Origin: Eubacteriaceae bacterium
Lineage (GTDB): Bacteria > Bacillota > Clostridia > Lachnospirales > Lachnospiraceae
Direction of reading: 5' to 3'
Length of the DNA stretch: 64,000 bases
Assembly (NCBI GenBank): GCA_902362455.1
Contig: CABIWJ010000006.1
Location: 1,495-65,494, forward strand
In this document: one piece after another, positions 1 through 9,023 of the stretch
Numbering within the stretch: the first letter of the stretch is position 1
Layout of the letters: the number at the start of each line of letters is the position of its first letter
Position numbers and translations under genes: made by a program
Notes under the pieces: generated by a model
The model's database searches: none
What the model was told of the DNA's origin: nothing
What the model saw: only the letters and a program-made list of their open reading frames with translations

Positions 1-104
1 AGGGCAAACATACAGAAATGTATGGACGCAAAGCCAGGAGTCTACGGGTAGTTATTGAGGAAAGAAAGTTGTTAGTATAATAATACCTAAGATAGTTCGG
101 TTGC
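1..104 (+). promoter_or_regulatory. c-di-GMP-I (GEMM-I) riboswitch, copy 1
   Basis: Matches the GEMM-I class: a GGGCAAAC start, a short hairpin closed by an AGAA-type loop (CATAC/GTATG), the conserved GGACGCAAAGCC joint, and a 3' part ending in AAGATAGTTCGGTTGC. The 5' end may be cut by the window edge. A terminator hairpin follows directly and shares the final GC of the aptamer, so control by transcription termination is likely. Downstream are a lipoprotein gene and a truncated hydrolase gene. The class is recognised from conserved sequence; ligand binding and the direction of switching are inferred. Confidence 0.85.
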
Positions 105-129
105 ATAACGTATTCGTTATGCTTTTTTT
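103..129 (+). terminator. Riboswitch-linked intrinsic terminator, copy 1
   Basis: An 8-bp perfect stem (GCATAACG/CGTTATGC) with a TATT loop is followed by seven T. It sits directly behind the c-di-GMP aptamer and before the lipoprotein gene, as expected for an expression platform. Confidence 0.85.
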
Positions 130-219
130 ATTTTAAAATAAAAAGCATAAAAGGTGTAAAGGAGGGCAGAAGATATTAATACAAAAGAAAAGGAAAATAA
201 ATATTATAGGAGGAAATGA

Positions 220-999
220 ATGAAAAAGATAAAAAAATGTATGATAGCAATAGTCGTATTTGCAATGGTAATTATAAGTTCTACAAGTTGTGAAAGTAAG
301 CCGATTATGGATGAGGATAAATGTGCAGAAGTGGCATTGGAATATATGAAAAATAAATATCAGAAAGATTTTGAGGTAACATATAGCCAAGAAAAGAAAA
401 GAATTATAGGAAGAGCTGGATATGCAGAAGTAGATGTTAGAGTTAAAGGAAAAGAAAAAGAATATCGAATTATGATGTGTCCAGATGGTTATGATGATTC
501 AGATAAAGATGGATATTATGATTCTTACATAGTAATATCGGATGATTATATGTGTGATATTGTTAATAATAAAATTAAAGTTGAATTGGACAGTAATGTT
601 AAGAATGTAATAGTTAATAAATTTATTAGTGATATATATATAACAGAACGAAACATATCAAAAATAGAAGGATTTTGGGGTTTTTCAAGCGATTTCAGTT
701 TTAATGAGAAAAATAATACTTTGGATGGTTTATTAAAAAATGAAAATGTATATATAACATATAGAATTGAAATTCCTGAAAATGAATTTAGTATGGATTA
801 TGAAAAGAATATTACAGAAATATTAAAGCCTAAAATATCAGAAGATATAATATCGATTTCTTTAGTATCATATCCGGAAGAAACTTATTTAAAAAGAGAA
901 AAAATATATAAAGAAAAAGGATATGAAGAAATTGGCGGATTGATTGGAACAGATGAAATCGATTTTTTTATAGAGGAGGAAACAAATGAGTCTAAGTAA
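220..999 (+). CDS. Putative lipoprotein, copy 1
   Basis: A 259-residue exported lipoprotein of unknown family. The N-terminus has a basic start (MKKIKK), a hydrophobic stretch and a lipobox-like STSC, so Cys24 is the likely lipidated residue. The rest is acidic and shows no motif I recognise. A clear AGGAGG precedes the start. Its 3' end overlaps the next gene by 14 bp, and that gene's GAGGAGG lies inside this frame, so the two are probably translationally coupled. It is a diverged duplicate of the protein at 1850-2626; N- and C-terminal parts are best conserved. Its repeated pairing with the hydrolase suggests a partner role (surface anchor, chaperone or immunity protein), but this is inference. 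Confidence 0.8.
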   Translation: MKKIKKCMIAIVVFAMVIISSTSCESKPIMDEDKCAEVALEYMKNKYQKDFEVTYSQEKKRIIGRAGYAEVDVRVKGKEKEYRIMMCPDGYDDSDKDGYYDSYIVISDDYMCDIVNNKIKVELDSNVKNVIVNKFISDIYITERNISKIEGFWGFSSDFSFNEKNNTLDGLLKNENVYITYRIEIPENEFSMDYEKNITEILKPKISEDIISISLVSYPEETYLKREKIYKEKGYEEIGGLIGTDEIDFFIEEETNESK

Positions 1000-1570
1000 T
1001 GAACAATTATTATATTTATCAGCATTAGCATACTATAATGTTGATACTGTAGATGTGAGTAATAAAAATGTTAAAAATATTATAAATGGTGTAAGGAAAG
1101 GTGAAAAAACAACTTGTTTTGATGGAGCAGCAGGATATAGCGATAAAGAACTTGGAATGGATAAAATTATAGCATTTATAGAAAATGATAGTGAATTAAT
1201 GAAATTACAAATGGTATATCCTAGTGGTATTGATAATACTACATCATCAGTATGTTTTGTAAATACAGAAACGTCAGAAGTTTATGTTGTATATTGCGAC
1301 AATTATATAGATAGTCCTTATGAGTATAAAGATGAAAATGGAAACATTAATAGTAATTCTACATGGATTAGTAATATGAAAGGGGCAGTTGAGTGTGATA
1401 CAGTAGAGCAAAAACTTGCAGTAGAGTTTTATAATAATGCTATAAGTGCTGCCAGAAATGTATTAAATAATGTGGATGGAGATATAGATATAACTGTATG
1501 TGGACACTCGACAGGTGGAAATCAGGCACAGTATGTGACAATTGCGTATGAAAAGAAGTATTGGAAATGA
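986..1570 (+). pseudogene. Truncated alpha/beta-hydrolase-like gene (RTX protein head only)
   Basis: A 194-codon reading frame closely similar to the first ~190 residues of the 1424-residue RTX protein at 2613. It retains the nucleophile-elbow-like GHSTGG near residue 173 but stops about 15 residues later, so the downstream catalytic residues, EF-hand-like region, RTX repeats and C-terminal export region are missing. Similarity to the full copy ends close to 1555, and the last codons (KYWK) come from other sequence. It keeps a start and ribosome binding site and could still be translated, but an active or secreted product is unlikely. Confidence 0.75.
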
Positions 1571-1578
1571 AAAAAATG

Positions 1579-1607
1579 TTGAAAAAAGTAAGTTAATAAA
1601 TTATACT
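1579..1607 (+). promoter_or_regulatory. Sigma-A promoter for the second riboswitch unit
   Basis: TTGAAA and TATACT are separated by exactly 17 bp, with transcription expected to begin about 15 bp before the aptamer. It lies in the short segment between the two tandem units. The equivalent region of the first unit is outside the window. Confidence 0.7.
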
Positions 1608-1628
1608 GTAAATGTAAAAGAGAGATAA

Positions 1629-1733
1629 AGGGCAAACATACAGAAATGTATGGACGCAAAGCCAGGAGTCTACGGGTAGTTATTGAGGAAAGTAAGTTGT
1701 TAGTATAATAAATACCTAAGATAGTTCGGTTGC
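1629..1733 (+). promoter_or_regulatory. c-di-GMP-I (GEMM-I) riboswitch, copy 2
   Basis: Nearly identical to copy 1, with one inserted A in a variable arm and a G-to-T-type change in a loop. It keeps the GGGCAAAC start, the GACGCAAAGCC joint and the TTCGGTTGC end. It controls the full operon lipoprotein - RTX protein - ABC transporter - membrane fusion protein. The complete 5' end and a good promoter upstream make this the copy most likely to be functional. Confidence 0.88.
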
Positions 1734-1758
1734 ATAACGTATTCGTTATGCTTTTTTT
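1732..1758 (+). terminator. Riboswitch-linked intrinsic terminator, copy 2
   Basis: The same 8-bp GCATAACG/CGTTATGC stem with TATT loop and seven T follows the second aptamer. About 90 bp separate it from the lipoprotein start. Confidence 0.85.
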
Positions 1759-1849
1759 AATTTTAAAATAAAAAGCATAAAAGAAGTAAAGGAGGGCAGA
1801 AGATATTAATACAAAAGAAAAGGAAAATAAATATTATAGGAGGAAATGA

Positions 1850-2626
1850 ATGAAAAAGATAAAAAAAAGTATGTTAATAGTGGCGATATTTTCAGTAGTA
1901 ATTATAAGTGCTACAGGGTGTGATAAAAAAACAGTAATGAATGCAGACAAGTGTGCAGAAGTGGCTCTTGAATATATGGAGAATAAATACCAAAAAGACT
2001 TTGAAGTAGTAGATAGTAGGCAAATGAGAAAATATATTGGTTCAGATAATTATGCAAGAGTTATAGTTAAAATTAAAGGTGAAGAAGAAGAGTATTGGAT
2101 TATATTATATCCAGACGGAGATAAAGATATAGATAATGATGGATATTATGATTCTTACAAAGTAATATCAGATGACTATATGAGTGAATTGGTAAAACAA
2201 AATATTTTGAAAAGAGAATTTGATACTTTATCTAATGAAATGGGAGTTAATAGATATATTAGTGATATATCTGTATATGAAATATGTCAAATAAAAGGTT
2301 TTTGCGGTTTTGCAAGTAGCTTTTATATTGAAAGTGAAAATAATACTTTAGATGGATTATTAAAAAATGCAAATGTATGTATATCATATAGAATTGAAGT
2401 TCCTGAAAATGAATTTAATCAGGATTATGAAAAGTATTTTAAGAAAATATTAAAGTCTAAAATGTCAGATGATAGCATATCTATTTCAATAGTATCCTAT
2501 CCAGAAGAAACATATTTAGAAAGAGAAAAAATATATAAAGAAAAAGGATATGAAGAAATTGGAGGATTGATTGGAACAGATGAAATAGATTTTTTTATAG
2601 AGGAGGAAACAAATGAGTCTAAGTAA
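1850..2626 (+). CDS. Putative lipoprotein, copy 2
   Basis: A 258-residue paralogue of the protein at 220-999. It has a lipobox (SATGC), with Cys24 as probable lipidation site, and no recognised domain. AGGAGG precedes the start. The gene overlaps the RTX protein gene by 14 bp and carries that gene's ribosome binding site, giving strong coupling. Together with the following three genes it forms one riboswitch-controlled operon. Divergence is greatest in the middle of the protein (residues about 110-160), which would fit partner-specific recognition, but no function can be assigned. Confidence 0.85.
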   Translation: MKKIKKSMLIVAIFSVVIISATGCDKKTVMNADKCAEVALEYMENKYQKDFEVVDSRQMRKYIGSDNYARVIVKIKGEEEEYWIILYPDGDKDIDNDGYYDSYKVISDDYMSELVKQNILKREFDTLSNEMGVNRYISDISVYEICQIKGFCGFASSFYIESENNTLDGLLKNANVCISYRIEVPENEFNQDYEKYFKKILKSKMSDDSISISIVSYPEETYLEREKIYKEKGYEEIGGLIGTDEIDFFIEEETNESK

Positions 2627-5600
2627 TGAACAGTTATTATATTTATCAGCATTAACATATTACAATATTGATACTGTAGATGTGAGTAATAAAAACGTTA
2701 AAAGTATTATAAATGATATAAAGAAAGTTGAAAAAACAACATGTTTTGATGGGATAGCAGGATATACAGATAAAGAACTTGGAATGGATAAAATTATATC
2801 ATTTATAGAAAATGATAGTGAGTTAATGAATTTACAACTGATATATCCTGACAAAAAAGATACTACTACATCATCAGTTTGCTTTATTAATAAGGACACA
2901 TCAGAAGTATACGTAGTTTTTTGTGGAAATTATATTGATAGTCCCTATATAGTAAGAGATGATGATGGGAAACAGATAAATATAAGTGAATGGACAGAAA
3001 ATGTTAAAGGTTCATGTGTATCAGATACGGAGTCGCCAAAAAGAGAATTAAAATTTTATGAAGATGCTATTAATGCGGCAAGAAAAGAATTGAATAATAT
3101 TGATGGAGATATAGATATAACTGTATGTGGACATTCAACAGGTGGAAATCAGGCACAGTATGTGACGATTGCGTATGAGAAGAATCAGGGTAAAAATTAT
3201 TTACAGAATAATGATATTGATAGATGTGTTTCGTTTGATGGACAAGGTTTTTCAAACGAATTTATAAATAAATATAAGGAAGATATTGAAAAAAAATCAG
3301 ATAAAATAATATGTTATGAACCAACAGTAAGTTTTGTGGGATCCTTATTAAAGAGTCTTCCAGGTATAAAAAAGAAATATATAAACATTGGAAGTCCGAA
3401 TTCATTTGGAGTTGGCTATCATATGCCAGCAGAATTGTTAGATGAAAATGGTAATTTTAAGGAGGAGGGAGATTCAAGTTTTGTTAGCCGTTTAATAAAA
3501 TCAATATCATCAAAATCTGTATTTATTGCAAATAATATATTTAATATAAATATGGAAAATGCAAGTGATGGAATTGGGAAGTTTATTGATGAAATGATGG
3601 CAGAGGGGAATGATGCAGAGGTCTCATGGAACAAATTAATAAACAATGAAGATGTTAAAGAATATTTGTATGTAGCTAGTGGAGTATTTTATTATGATAC
3701 ATTTTTAAATAACTTAGAATTAAGACAAAATAATGAATTTAATGAACTCGTTAATAAGTATAATGAAGGGATATCAGAAATCAAGGAGTTAATAACGAAT
3801 GGAAAATATTTGCAAGCGTTGTATGAAATTTGTAATATAGTAGATGGTTCAATTATAATTGAATGCGTATCCAAAGGTATATTTGATAAAGTAAATACAG
3901 TATTGGATTTTGGTAAGTCATTTAGTAAAATGGTCATAGACGGATTGTGTAAGTGGACAGAAAATAATAAGTATATTACATTAGATAAGAAATTCAAATG
4001 GAAATCTATTAAGCATTTGTTTGGGTGGTTAGATAAAAGTTATAGACAAGCTTCAGCATCAGTACGTTATATATCAGATCCATTAGTAATTGACCTTGAT
4101 GGAGATGGCTTTGAATTAACTGATGTAGAAAATGGAGTATATTTTGATAATGATAACTACGGGCTTTCAGAGAAGACGCAGTGGGTATCGTCAGACGATG
4201 GATTATTAGCAATCGATTTAAATGGTGACGGAATTATAAATGATGGATCAGAATTGTTTGGAAGTTCAACTGTAATGCCGGATGGTTCAATTGCAAGATT
4301 AGGTTTTGAAGCATTAGCTCAATACGATGAAAATGGTGATGGGATAATAGATGAAAAAGACAGTGCATATTACAGATTACTTGTATGGCAGGATAATAAT
4401 AGAAATGGAATATCAGAAGCGAATGAATTAAAGACATTAAAAGAATTAGGAATAGAATCAATTTCACTTAAGACGGAGGAAATTGATGGTGTAAATACTG
4501 CATATATTAAGTATTTTGATGGACGAAAAAGGAAGATAGGTGAGTTTTCGTTTGATTCAGAATCATATAATACAATAGAAAAAGAATCAGAGCGTATATC
4601 AGAAGATATCGAGAAGATGCCAGATGTAAATGCAATAGGAAATGTAGCATCATTGCATACATTAATGCAGAAAGACACAACAGGCAGATTAGCAGAATAT
4701 GTAAACTTGTTCGCTAAATCAGATAATGATAATGAAAAAAGTGAGATAATAACTAAAATATTATACTTTATAACTGGAGCAGATAATATATCTGGTGGAA
4801 GTCGTGGTGGAAATATTGATGCTAAGAAACTCAGAGTAATAGAGATGTTCATGGGACGTAATTTCATTGGAACAGAAGGAAGTAATCCTGTAAATACAGC
4901 AGCAGATATATTGAATGGCTTGTATAACAATATACATGAACTGTATTATAATCTTTTGAATGCAGAGACAAAACTTAAGGATTATATGGAAATGGTATTT
5001 ATCGAGAATGATGATTATATAAATACAGAAATATTTGATACTTATATGAGTATTTGCATTTCAGAAGGAATAGATGTAAAAGGCATTATAAAAGATATAG
5101 GCAGATATATTGCAGTTATGAATGATAATCAGATTAACTTGGTTAATTATATTCAAAAATATATAGAATATCCTGAAATTATAACAGAATTAAAGAATGT
5201 AATACCATCAAATCTGATAGTTGGTTCAAATGAATCTGATACTATAAATATAAGTAATAATAGCAATGTTACAGTTATAGCGGGAGTTGGAGATGACATA
5301 ATAAATGCCAACGATGGAAACGACTTAGTGTATGCAGGCTCAGGAAACGATACCATTTATGGAGGAGATGGAGACGATACCATTTATGGAGGAGCCGGAG
5401 ATGATATCCTGAATGGAGAAGGCGGAAATGATAAACTCTATGGAGGAGTCGGAAACGACACCCTAAACGGAGGCTATGGAGATGATACATACTACTTTGA
5501 ACTTGGAGATGGAGAAGATACAATCTATGAAGACGGAGAGTATGTCAATGTAGACAGAATAGTTTTCGGAAAGGGAATAAGTCCTGAAAATATATCTTTG

Positions 5601-6887
5601 GAAAGAATAGGAAATGACCTTGTAATAAAATATAGCGAAGTAGATAAATTCACAGTAAAGAACGCCTATGGCTACAAGAAATACTGTGGCTACGGTTATT
5701 ACTTTGTTGAAAAAATAGAATTCAGTGACGGAACAGTATGGAACAAAGATAAACTCATAGAACTTATAAGTATAAAGACAGGAACAGCTGGAAATGATGT
5801 TCTTACAGGATATGAAGGAACAGATGTATATAACAGAAATGAGACATTCTATGCGGGAGCCGGAGACGACATAATAAATGCCAACGATGGAAACGACTTA
5901 GTGTATGCAGGCTCAGGAAACGATACGGTAAATGGAGGAGATGGAGACGATACCATTTATGGAGGAGCCGGAGATGATATCCTGAATGGAGAAGGCGGAA
6001 ATGATAAACTCTATGGAGGAGTCGGAAACGACACCCTAAACGGAGGATATGGAGATGATACATACTACTTTGAACTTGGAGATGGAGAAGATACAATCTA
6101 TGATGACGGAGAGTATGTAAATGGAGACAGAATAGTTTTCGGAAAAGGAATAAATCCATCTGACGTAACGATAGAAAGAGTTGGAAACGATATAATAATC
6201 CGTTACAGTGCCGCAGACCGAATAACAATAAAGAATGCCTATGGCTACAAGAGATACTGTGGCTACGGTTATTACTTTGTTGAAAACATAGAATTCAGTG
6301 ACGGAACAGTATGGAACAAAGATAAACTCATAGAACTTATAAGTATCAAGAATGGAACAGCTGGAAATGATGTTCTTACAGGATATGAAGGAACAGATGT
6401 ATATAACATAAATGAAACATTCTACGGCGGAGTCGGAAATGATACAATCTACGGTGGAGATGGTAATGATACCTATATCTTTGGCAGAGGTGATGGAATA
6501 GACACCATTGTTGATAATTCAGGTAGTAATATATTGTCATTTGAAGAAAATATATCCATAGAAGACCTTATGATGACAAAAAACGGAAATAATCTTGAAG
6601 TAAGTATCAGTGATACTACAGATAAAATTATTCTTAATGATTATTTTATAAATTCTTCATATCAGAACTTTAATGCAGAATTTGCAGATGGAAGTTCATT
6701 AAGTCAGAACGATTTTAGTTCAATAATAAATGGAACATATGTATATGAATCAGCGCTTAAACAGTCAGAACTACTTGTACAGAGCATGGCATCAACATCA
6801 GATGATGGAAATGTTTCAGAGATGGTTAATATAACAACACAGGATAACAATATGACAGATACACAGCTGTTTGTAAGCAATCAATAG
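2613..6887 (+). CDS. Large RTX-repeat protein with alpha/beta-hydrolase-like head
   Basis: A 1424-residue protein predicted to be secreted by the type I system encoded next to it; there is no N-terminal signal peptide. Residues 1 to ~290 resemble lipase-like alpha/beta hydrolases (Mbeg1/DUF2974 type), with GHSTGG at about 173-178 and Ser175 as probable nucleophile. Residues ~490-625 contain EF-hand-like Ca-binding runs (DLDGDGFELTD, DLNGDGIINDGSELFG, DENGDGIIDEKD) as in FrpC-like RTX proteins. Residues ~870-1300 carry glycine/aspartate nonapeptides (GGxGxDxxx), including two nearly identical 191-residue blocks. The last ~100 residues are Ser/Thr/Asn-rich and may hold the export signal. Calcium binding and T1SS export are family knowledge; the substrate of the hydrolase head is unknown. 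A role as adhesin, toxin or surface enzyme is inference. Confidence 0.9.
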   Translation: MSLSNEQLLYLSALTYYNIDTVDVSNKNVKSIINDIKKVEKTTCFDGIAGYTDKELGMDKIISFIENDSELMNLQLIYPDKKDTTTSSVCFINKDTSEVYVVFCGNYIDSPYIVRDDDGKQINISEWTENVKGSCVSDTESPKRELKFYEDAINAARKELNNIDGDIDITVCGHSTGGNQAQYVTIAYEKNQGKNYLQNNDIDRCVSFDGQGFSNEFINKYKEDIEKKSDKIICYEPTVSFVGSLLKSLPGIKKKYINIGSPNSFGVGYHMPAELLDENGNFKEEGDSSFVSRLIKSISSKSVFIANNIFNINMENASDGIGKFIDEMMAEGNDAEVSWNKLINNEDVKEYLYVASGVFYYDTFLNNLELRQNNEFNELVNKYNEGISEIKELITNGKYLQALYEICNIVDGSIIIECVSKGIFDKVNTVLDFGKSFSKMVIDGLCKWTENNKYITLDKKFKWKSIKHLFGWLDKSYRQASASVRYISDPLVIDLDGDGFELTDVENGVYFDNDNYGLSEKTQWVSSDDGLLAIDLNGDGIINDGSELFGSSTVMPDGSIARLGFEALAQYDENGDGIIDEKDSAYYRLLVWQDNNRNGISEANELKTLKELGIESISLKTEEIDGVNTAYIKYFDGRKRKIGEFSFDSESYNTIEKESERISEDIEKMPDVNAIGNVASLHTLMQKDTTGRLAEYVNLFAKSDNDNEKSEIITKILYFITGADNISGGSRGGNIDAKKLRVIEMFMGRNFIGTEGSNPVNTAADILNGLYNNIHELYYNLLNAETKLKDYMEMVFIENDDYINTEIFDTYMSICISEGIDVKGIIKDIGRYIAVMNDNQINLVNYIQKYIEYPEIITELKNVIPSNLIVGSNESDTINISNNSNVTVIAGVGDDIINANDGNDLVYAGSGNDTIYGGDGDDTIYGGAGDDILNGEGGNDKLYGGVGNDTLNGGYGDDTYYFELGDGEDTIYEDGEYVNVDRIVFGKGISPENISLERIGNDLVIKYSEVDKFTVKNAYGYKKYCGYGYYFVEKIEFSDGTVWNKDKLIELISIKTGTAGNDVLTGYEGTDVYNRNETFYAGAGDDIINANDGNDLVYAGSGNDTVNGGDGDDTIYGGAGDDILNGEGGNDKLYGGVGNDTLNGGYGDDTYYFELGDGEDTIYDDGEYVNGDRIVFGKGINPSDVTIERVGNDIIIRYSAADRITIKNAYGYKRYCGYGYYFVENIEFSDGTVWNKDKLIELISIKNGTAGNDVLTGYEGTDVYNINETFYGGVGNDTIYGGDGNDTYIFGRGDGIDTIVDNSGSNILSFEENISIEDLMMTKNGNNLEVSISDTTDKIILNDYFINSSYQNFNAEFADGSSLSQNDFSSIINGTYVYESALKQSELLVQSMASTSDDGNVSEMVNITTQDNNMTDTQLFVSNQ
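5290..6435 (+). repeat. In-frame tandem duplication of a 573-bp RTX block
   Basis: Sequence from about 5290 recurs from about 5863 with an offset of 573 bp (191 codons). Each block holds the nonapeptide array, a 'DDTYYFELGDGEDTIY' segment and a ~95-residue linker ending in TGYEGTDVYN. Long stretches are identical at the DNA level, so the copy is recent or kept alike by recombination. A third, short nonapeptide stretch follows at about 6415-6510. Confidence 0.9.
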
Positions 6888-6905
6888 AATAATGGGGGTA
6901 CAAAA

Positions 6906-9023
6906 GTGGAAAATATAATAAACAGTGGAATGGCTTCATTTCTGACAATGACACATTTGCTCAATGTAAATGTGTCTAAGGAACAGTTGAATCATATTCT
7001 CTCCTTAAATGTAGGGGATATGACTGAAATAGAAATGATGACAGCCGCAAGATTGTTAAAGATAAAGGGAAAAATTAAGGAACTGAAATATGAACAGTTA
7101 GAAGAATTGAATGTTCCTGTAATATGTAAAGCTAAAGATGATACATATTTTATTGTTGGAAAAACAGATAATAATAAGGTGATGATTCTAAAAGCAAATA
7201 AGCCACCAAAATTAATATCTGTAGAAGAGTTCAGAGATATTTTTTCGGGAACAGTTATTCTGCTTAGTAATAAAAGCATTATTGATAAAGAGGCTGTGTT
7301 TGGTTTCAAGTGGTTTATTCCGACAATATTAAAATATAAGAAAGAATTTATAGAAGTATTGGTGGCAGTTTTTGTTATTCAGATATTAGGAATTCTGACA
7401 CCGCTTGTAACACAGGTCATAGTTGATAAAGTTCTGGTACATAGGACTTTGTCAACGCTTTATGTGCTGGTGATAGGTTTATTCTTAGGGTATGTATTTG
7501 AAATGATAATAGGTCTGGCAAAAAGTTATGTATTTACACATACAACTAACAGAATTGATGTAATGTTAAGTGACAAATTATTTAAACATCTTTTTGCATT
7601 ACCACTTAGATATTTTGAATCAAGACGTACGGGTGAAACGGTAGCAAGAGTAAGAGAATTAGATAGTATAAGGTCCTTTCTGACAGGAACACCTCTATCA
7701 TCGTTGATAGATTTATTCTTCATTATAATTTATATAATAATTCTTTTCTTTTATAGTGTGCCATTAACATTTGTAGTAATTGCATCTATGCCGGTTTTTG
7801 CAATATTATCAATTATTGTAACTCCATTATTCAAACAGAGACTTGATGAGAAATTTAACGCAGGCGCAGAAACACAATCATATCTTGTGGAATGTATCAC
7901 AGGCGTTCAGACAATTAAGTCATTTGCCTTAGAACCTAAAGTTGAAAAGAAATGGGGAAGTCTTCAGGCTGATTATGTTAAAGCAGGATATAAGACTTCA
8001 ATGGTTGCAGGTACAGCTAATACACTTGGACAGTTTATACAGAAAACATTTGATTTATTAATTCTTTTTATGGGAGCTAAGTATGTAATGGCTGGTAGAT
8101 TTACGGTAGGTGAATTAGTTGCTTTCAGAATGTTATCAGGCAGAGTAAGTGGTCCTGTATTACGATTTGTCCAATTGTGGCAGGAGTATCAGCAGGCATC
8201 AATGTCTGTTAAGAGAATAGGTGATATTTTTAATACATCAACAGAACCAAGAGTTGATATAAATAAGTTGTCGCTTCCATCAATTAAAGGCAGAATTACT
8301 TTCGAGAAAGTGAAGTTCAGATATAGAATTGATGCACCGGAAGTAATTAAAAATATAAGTTTTGATATTGAACCGGGACAGATTATAGGAGTAGTGGGAA
8401 GGAGCGGTTCAGGTAAAAGTACCATTTCGAAACTTATACAAAGATTATATATTCCGGAAAGTGGAAAGATAATGGTAGATGGCGTTGATATATCTTTAGT
8501 CGACCCGGCATGGCTTAGAAGACAAATAGGTGTGGTTCTGCAGGAAAATTTTATGTTTAATGGAAGTATTGCAGAAAATATATCGATACATTGTCCTGGG
8601 GTATCTATGGAAAAGATTATTGCTGCTGCGAAAATAGCAGGTGCAAATGATTTTATTATGCATATGCAAAATGGCTATGATACTATGATTGGCGAAAAGG
8701 GTGTTGGCTTATCAGGAGGACAGAAACAGCGGATTGCAATTGCAAGAGCTATAATTAGTAATCCTAGAATACTTATATTTGATGAAGCGACTTCGGCACT
8801 TGATTATGAATCAGAAAGTATTATTCAGAATAATTTACAGGAAATATGTAAGGGCAGAACTGTATTAATAATTGCACATAGATTGTCAACACTTAAAGAT
8901 GCTAATAAGATTATGGTAATAGATAATGGCGAACTTGTTGAATTCGATACTAAAGAGAAGTTAATGAGTAACCAGGGACTTTATTATTATCTGTATAATA
9001 TGCAGAAAGAGGGAAGAGTTTAA
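6906..9023 (+). CDS. HlyB-type type I secretion ABC transporter
   Basis: A 705-residue fused membrane-ATPase exporter. Residues 1 to ~125 match the C39-peptidase-like domain of HlyB: the catalytic Cys is absent (the start reads SGMASFLTM), so it should bind rather than cleave its substrate, as in RTX exporters. A six-helix exporter domain (~150-430) and a nucleotide-binding domain follow, with Walker A GRSGSGKST at ~498, signature LSGGQKQR at ~601, Walker B ILIFDEATSALD and a switch His in IIAHRLST. Translation starts at GTG behind a GGGG-type site, 18 bp after the RTX gene. It ends in a 1-bp overlap with the HlyD-like gene. The neighbouring RTX protein is its obvious cargo. Confidence 0.93.
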   Translation: MENIINSGMASFLTMTHLLNVNVSKEQLNHILSLNVGDMTEIEMMTAARLLKIKGKIKELKYEQLEELNVPVICKAKDDTYFIVGKTDNNKVMILKANKPPKLISVEEFRDIFSGTVILLSNKSIIDKEAVFGFKWFIPTILKYKKEFIEVLVAVFVIQILGILTPLVTQVIVDKVLVHRTLSTLYVLVIGLFLGYVFEMIIGLAKSYVFTHTTNRIDVMLSDKLFKHLFALPLRYFESRRTGETVARVRELDSIRSFLTGTPLSSLIDLFFIIIYIIILFFYSVPLTFVVIASMPVFAILSIIVTPLFKQRLDEKFNAGAETQSYLVECITGVQTIKSFALEPKVEKKWGSLQADYVKAGYKTSMVAGTANTLGQFIQKTFDLLILFMGAKYVMAGRFTVGELVAFRMLSGRVSGPVLRFVQLWQEYQQASMSVKRIGDIFNTSTEPRVDINKLSLPSIKGRITFEKVKFRYRIDAPEVIKNISFDIEPGQIIGVVGRSGSGKSTISKLIQRLYIPESGKIMVDGVDISLVDPAWLRRQIGVVLQENFMFNGSIAENISIHCPGVSMEKIIAAAKIAGANDFIMHMQNGYDTMIGEKGVGLSGGQKQRIAIARAIISNPRILIFDEATSALDYESESIIQNNLQEICKGRTVLIIAHRLSTLKDANKIMVIDNGELVEFDTKEKLMSNQGLYYYLYNMQKEGRV

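Larger units (their letters stand above)
1..3182 (+). repeat. Tandem duplication of riboswitch-lipoprotein-hydrolase start
   Basis: The stretch 1 to about 1555 recurs from 1629 to about 3180, offset by about 1628 bp. The duplicated unit holds the riboswitch, its terminator, the whole lipoprotein gene and the first ~190 codons of the hydrolase gene. Riboswitch, leader and ribosome binding sites are nearly identical, while the lipoproteins have diverged clearly. Similarity ends near 1555, just after the conserved hydrolase motif. The unit is therefore an old partial duplication or the scar of a recombination that removed the rest of an upstream gene. Confidence 0.85.

Noticed and set aside
5290..6435. 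Possible mobile insertion in the RTX gene
   Set aside because: The repeat is an exact multiple of codons and made of RTX blocks. It is a tandem in-frame duplication without transposon ends.
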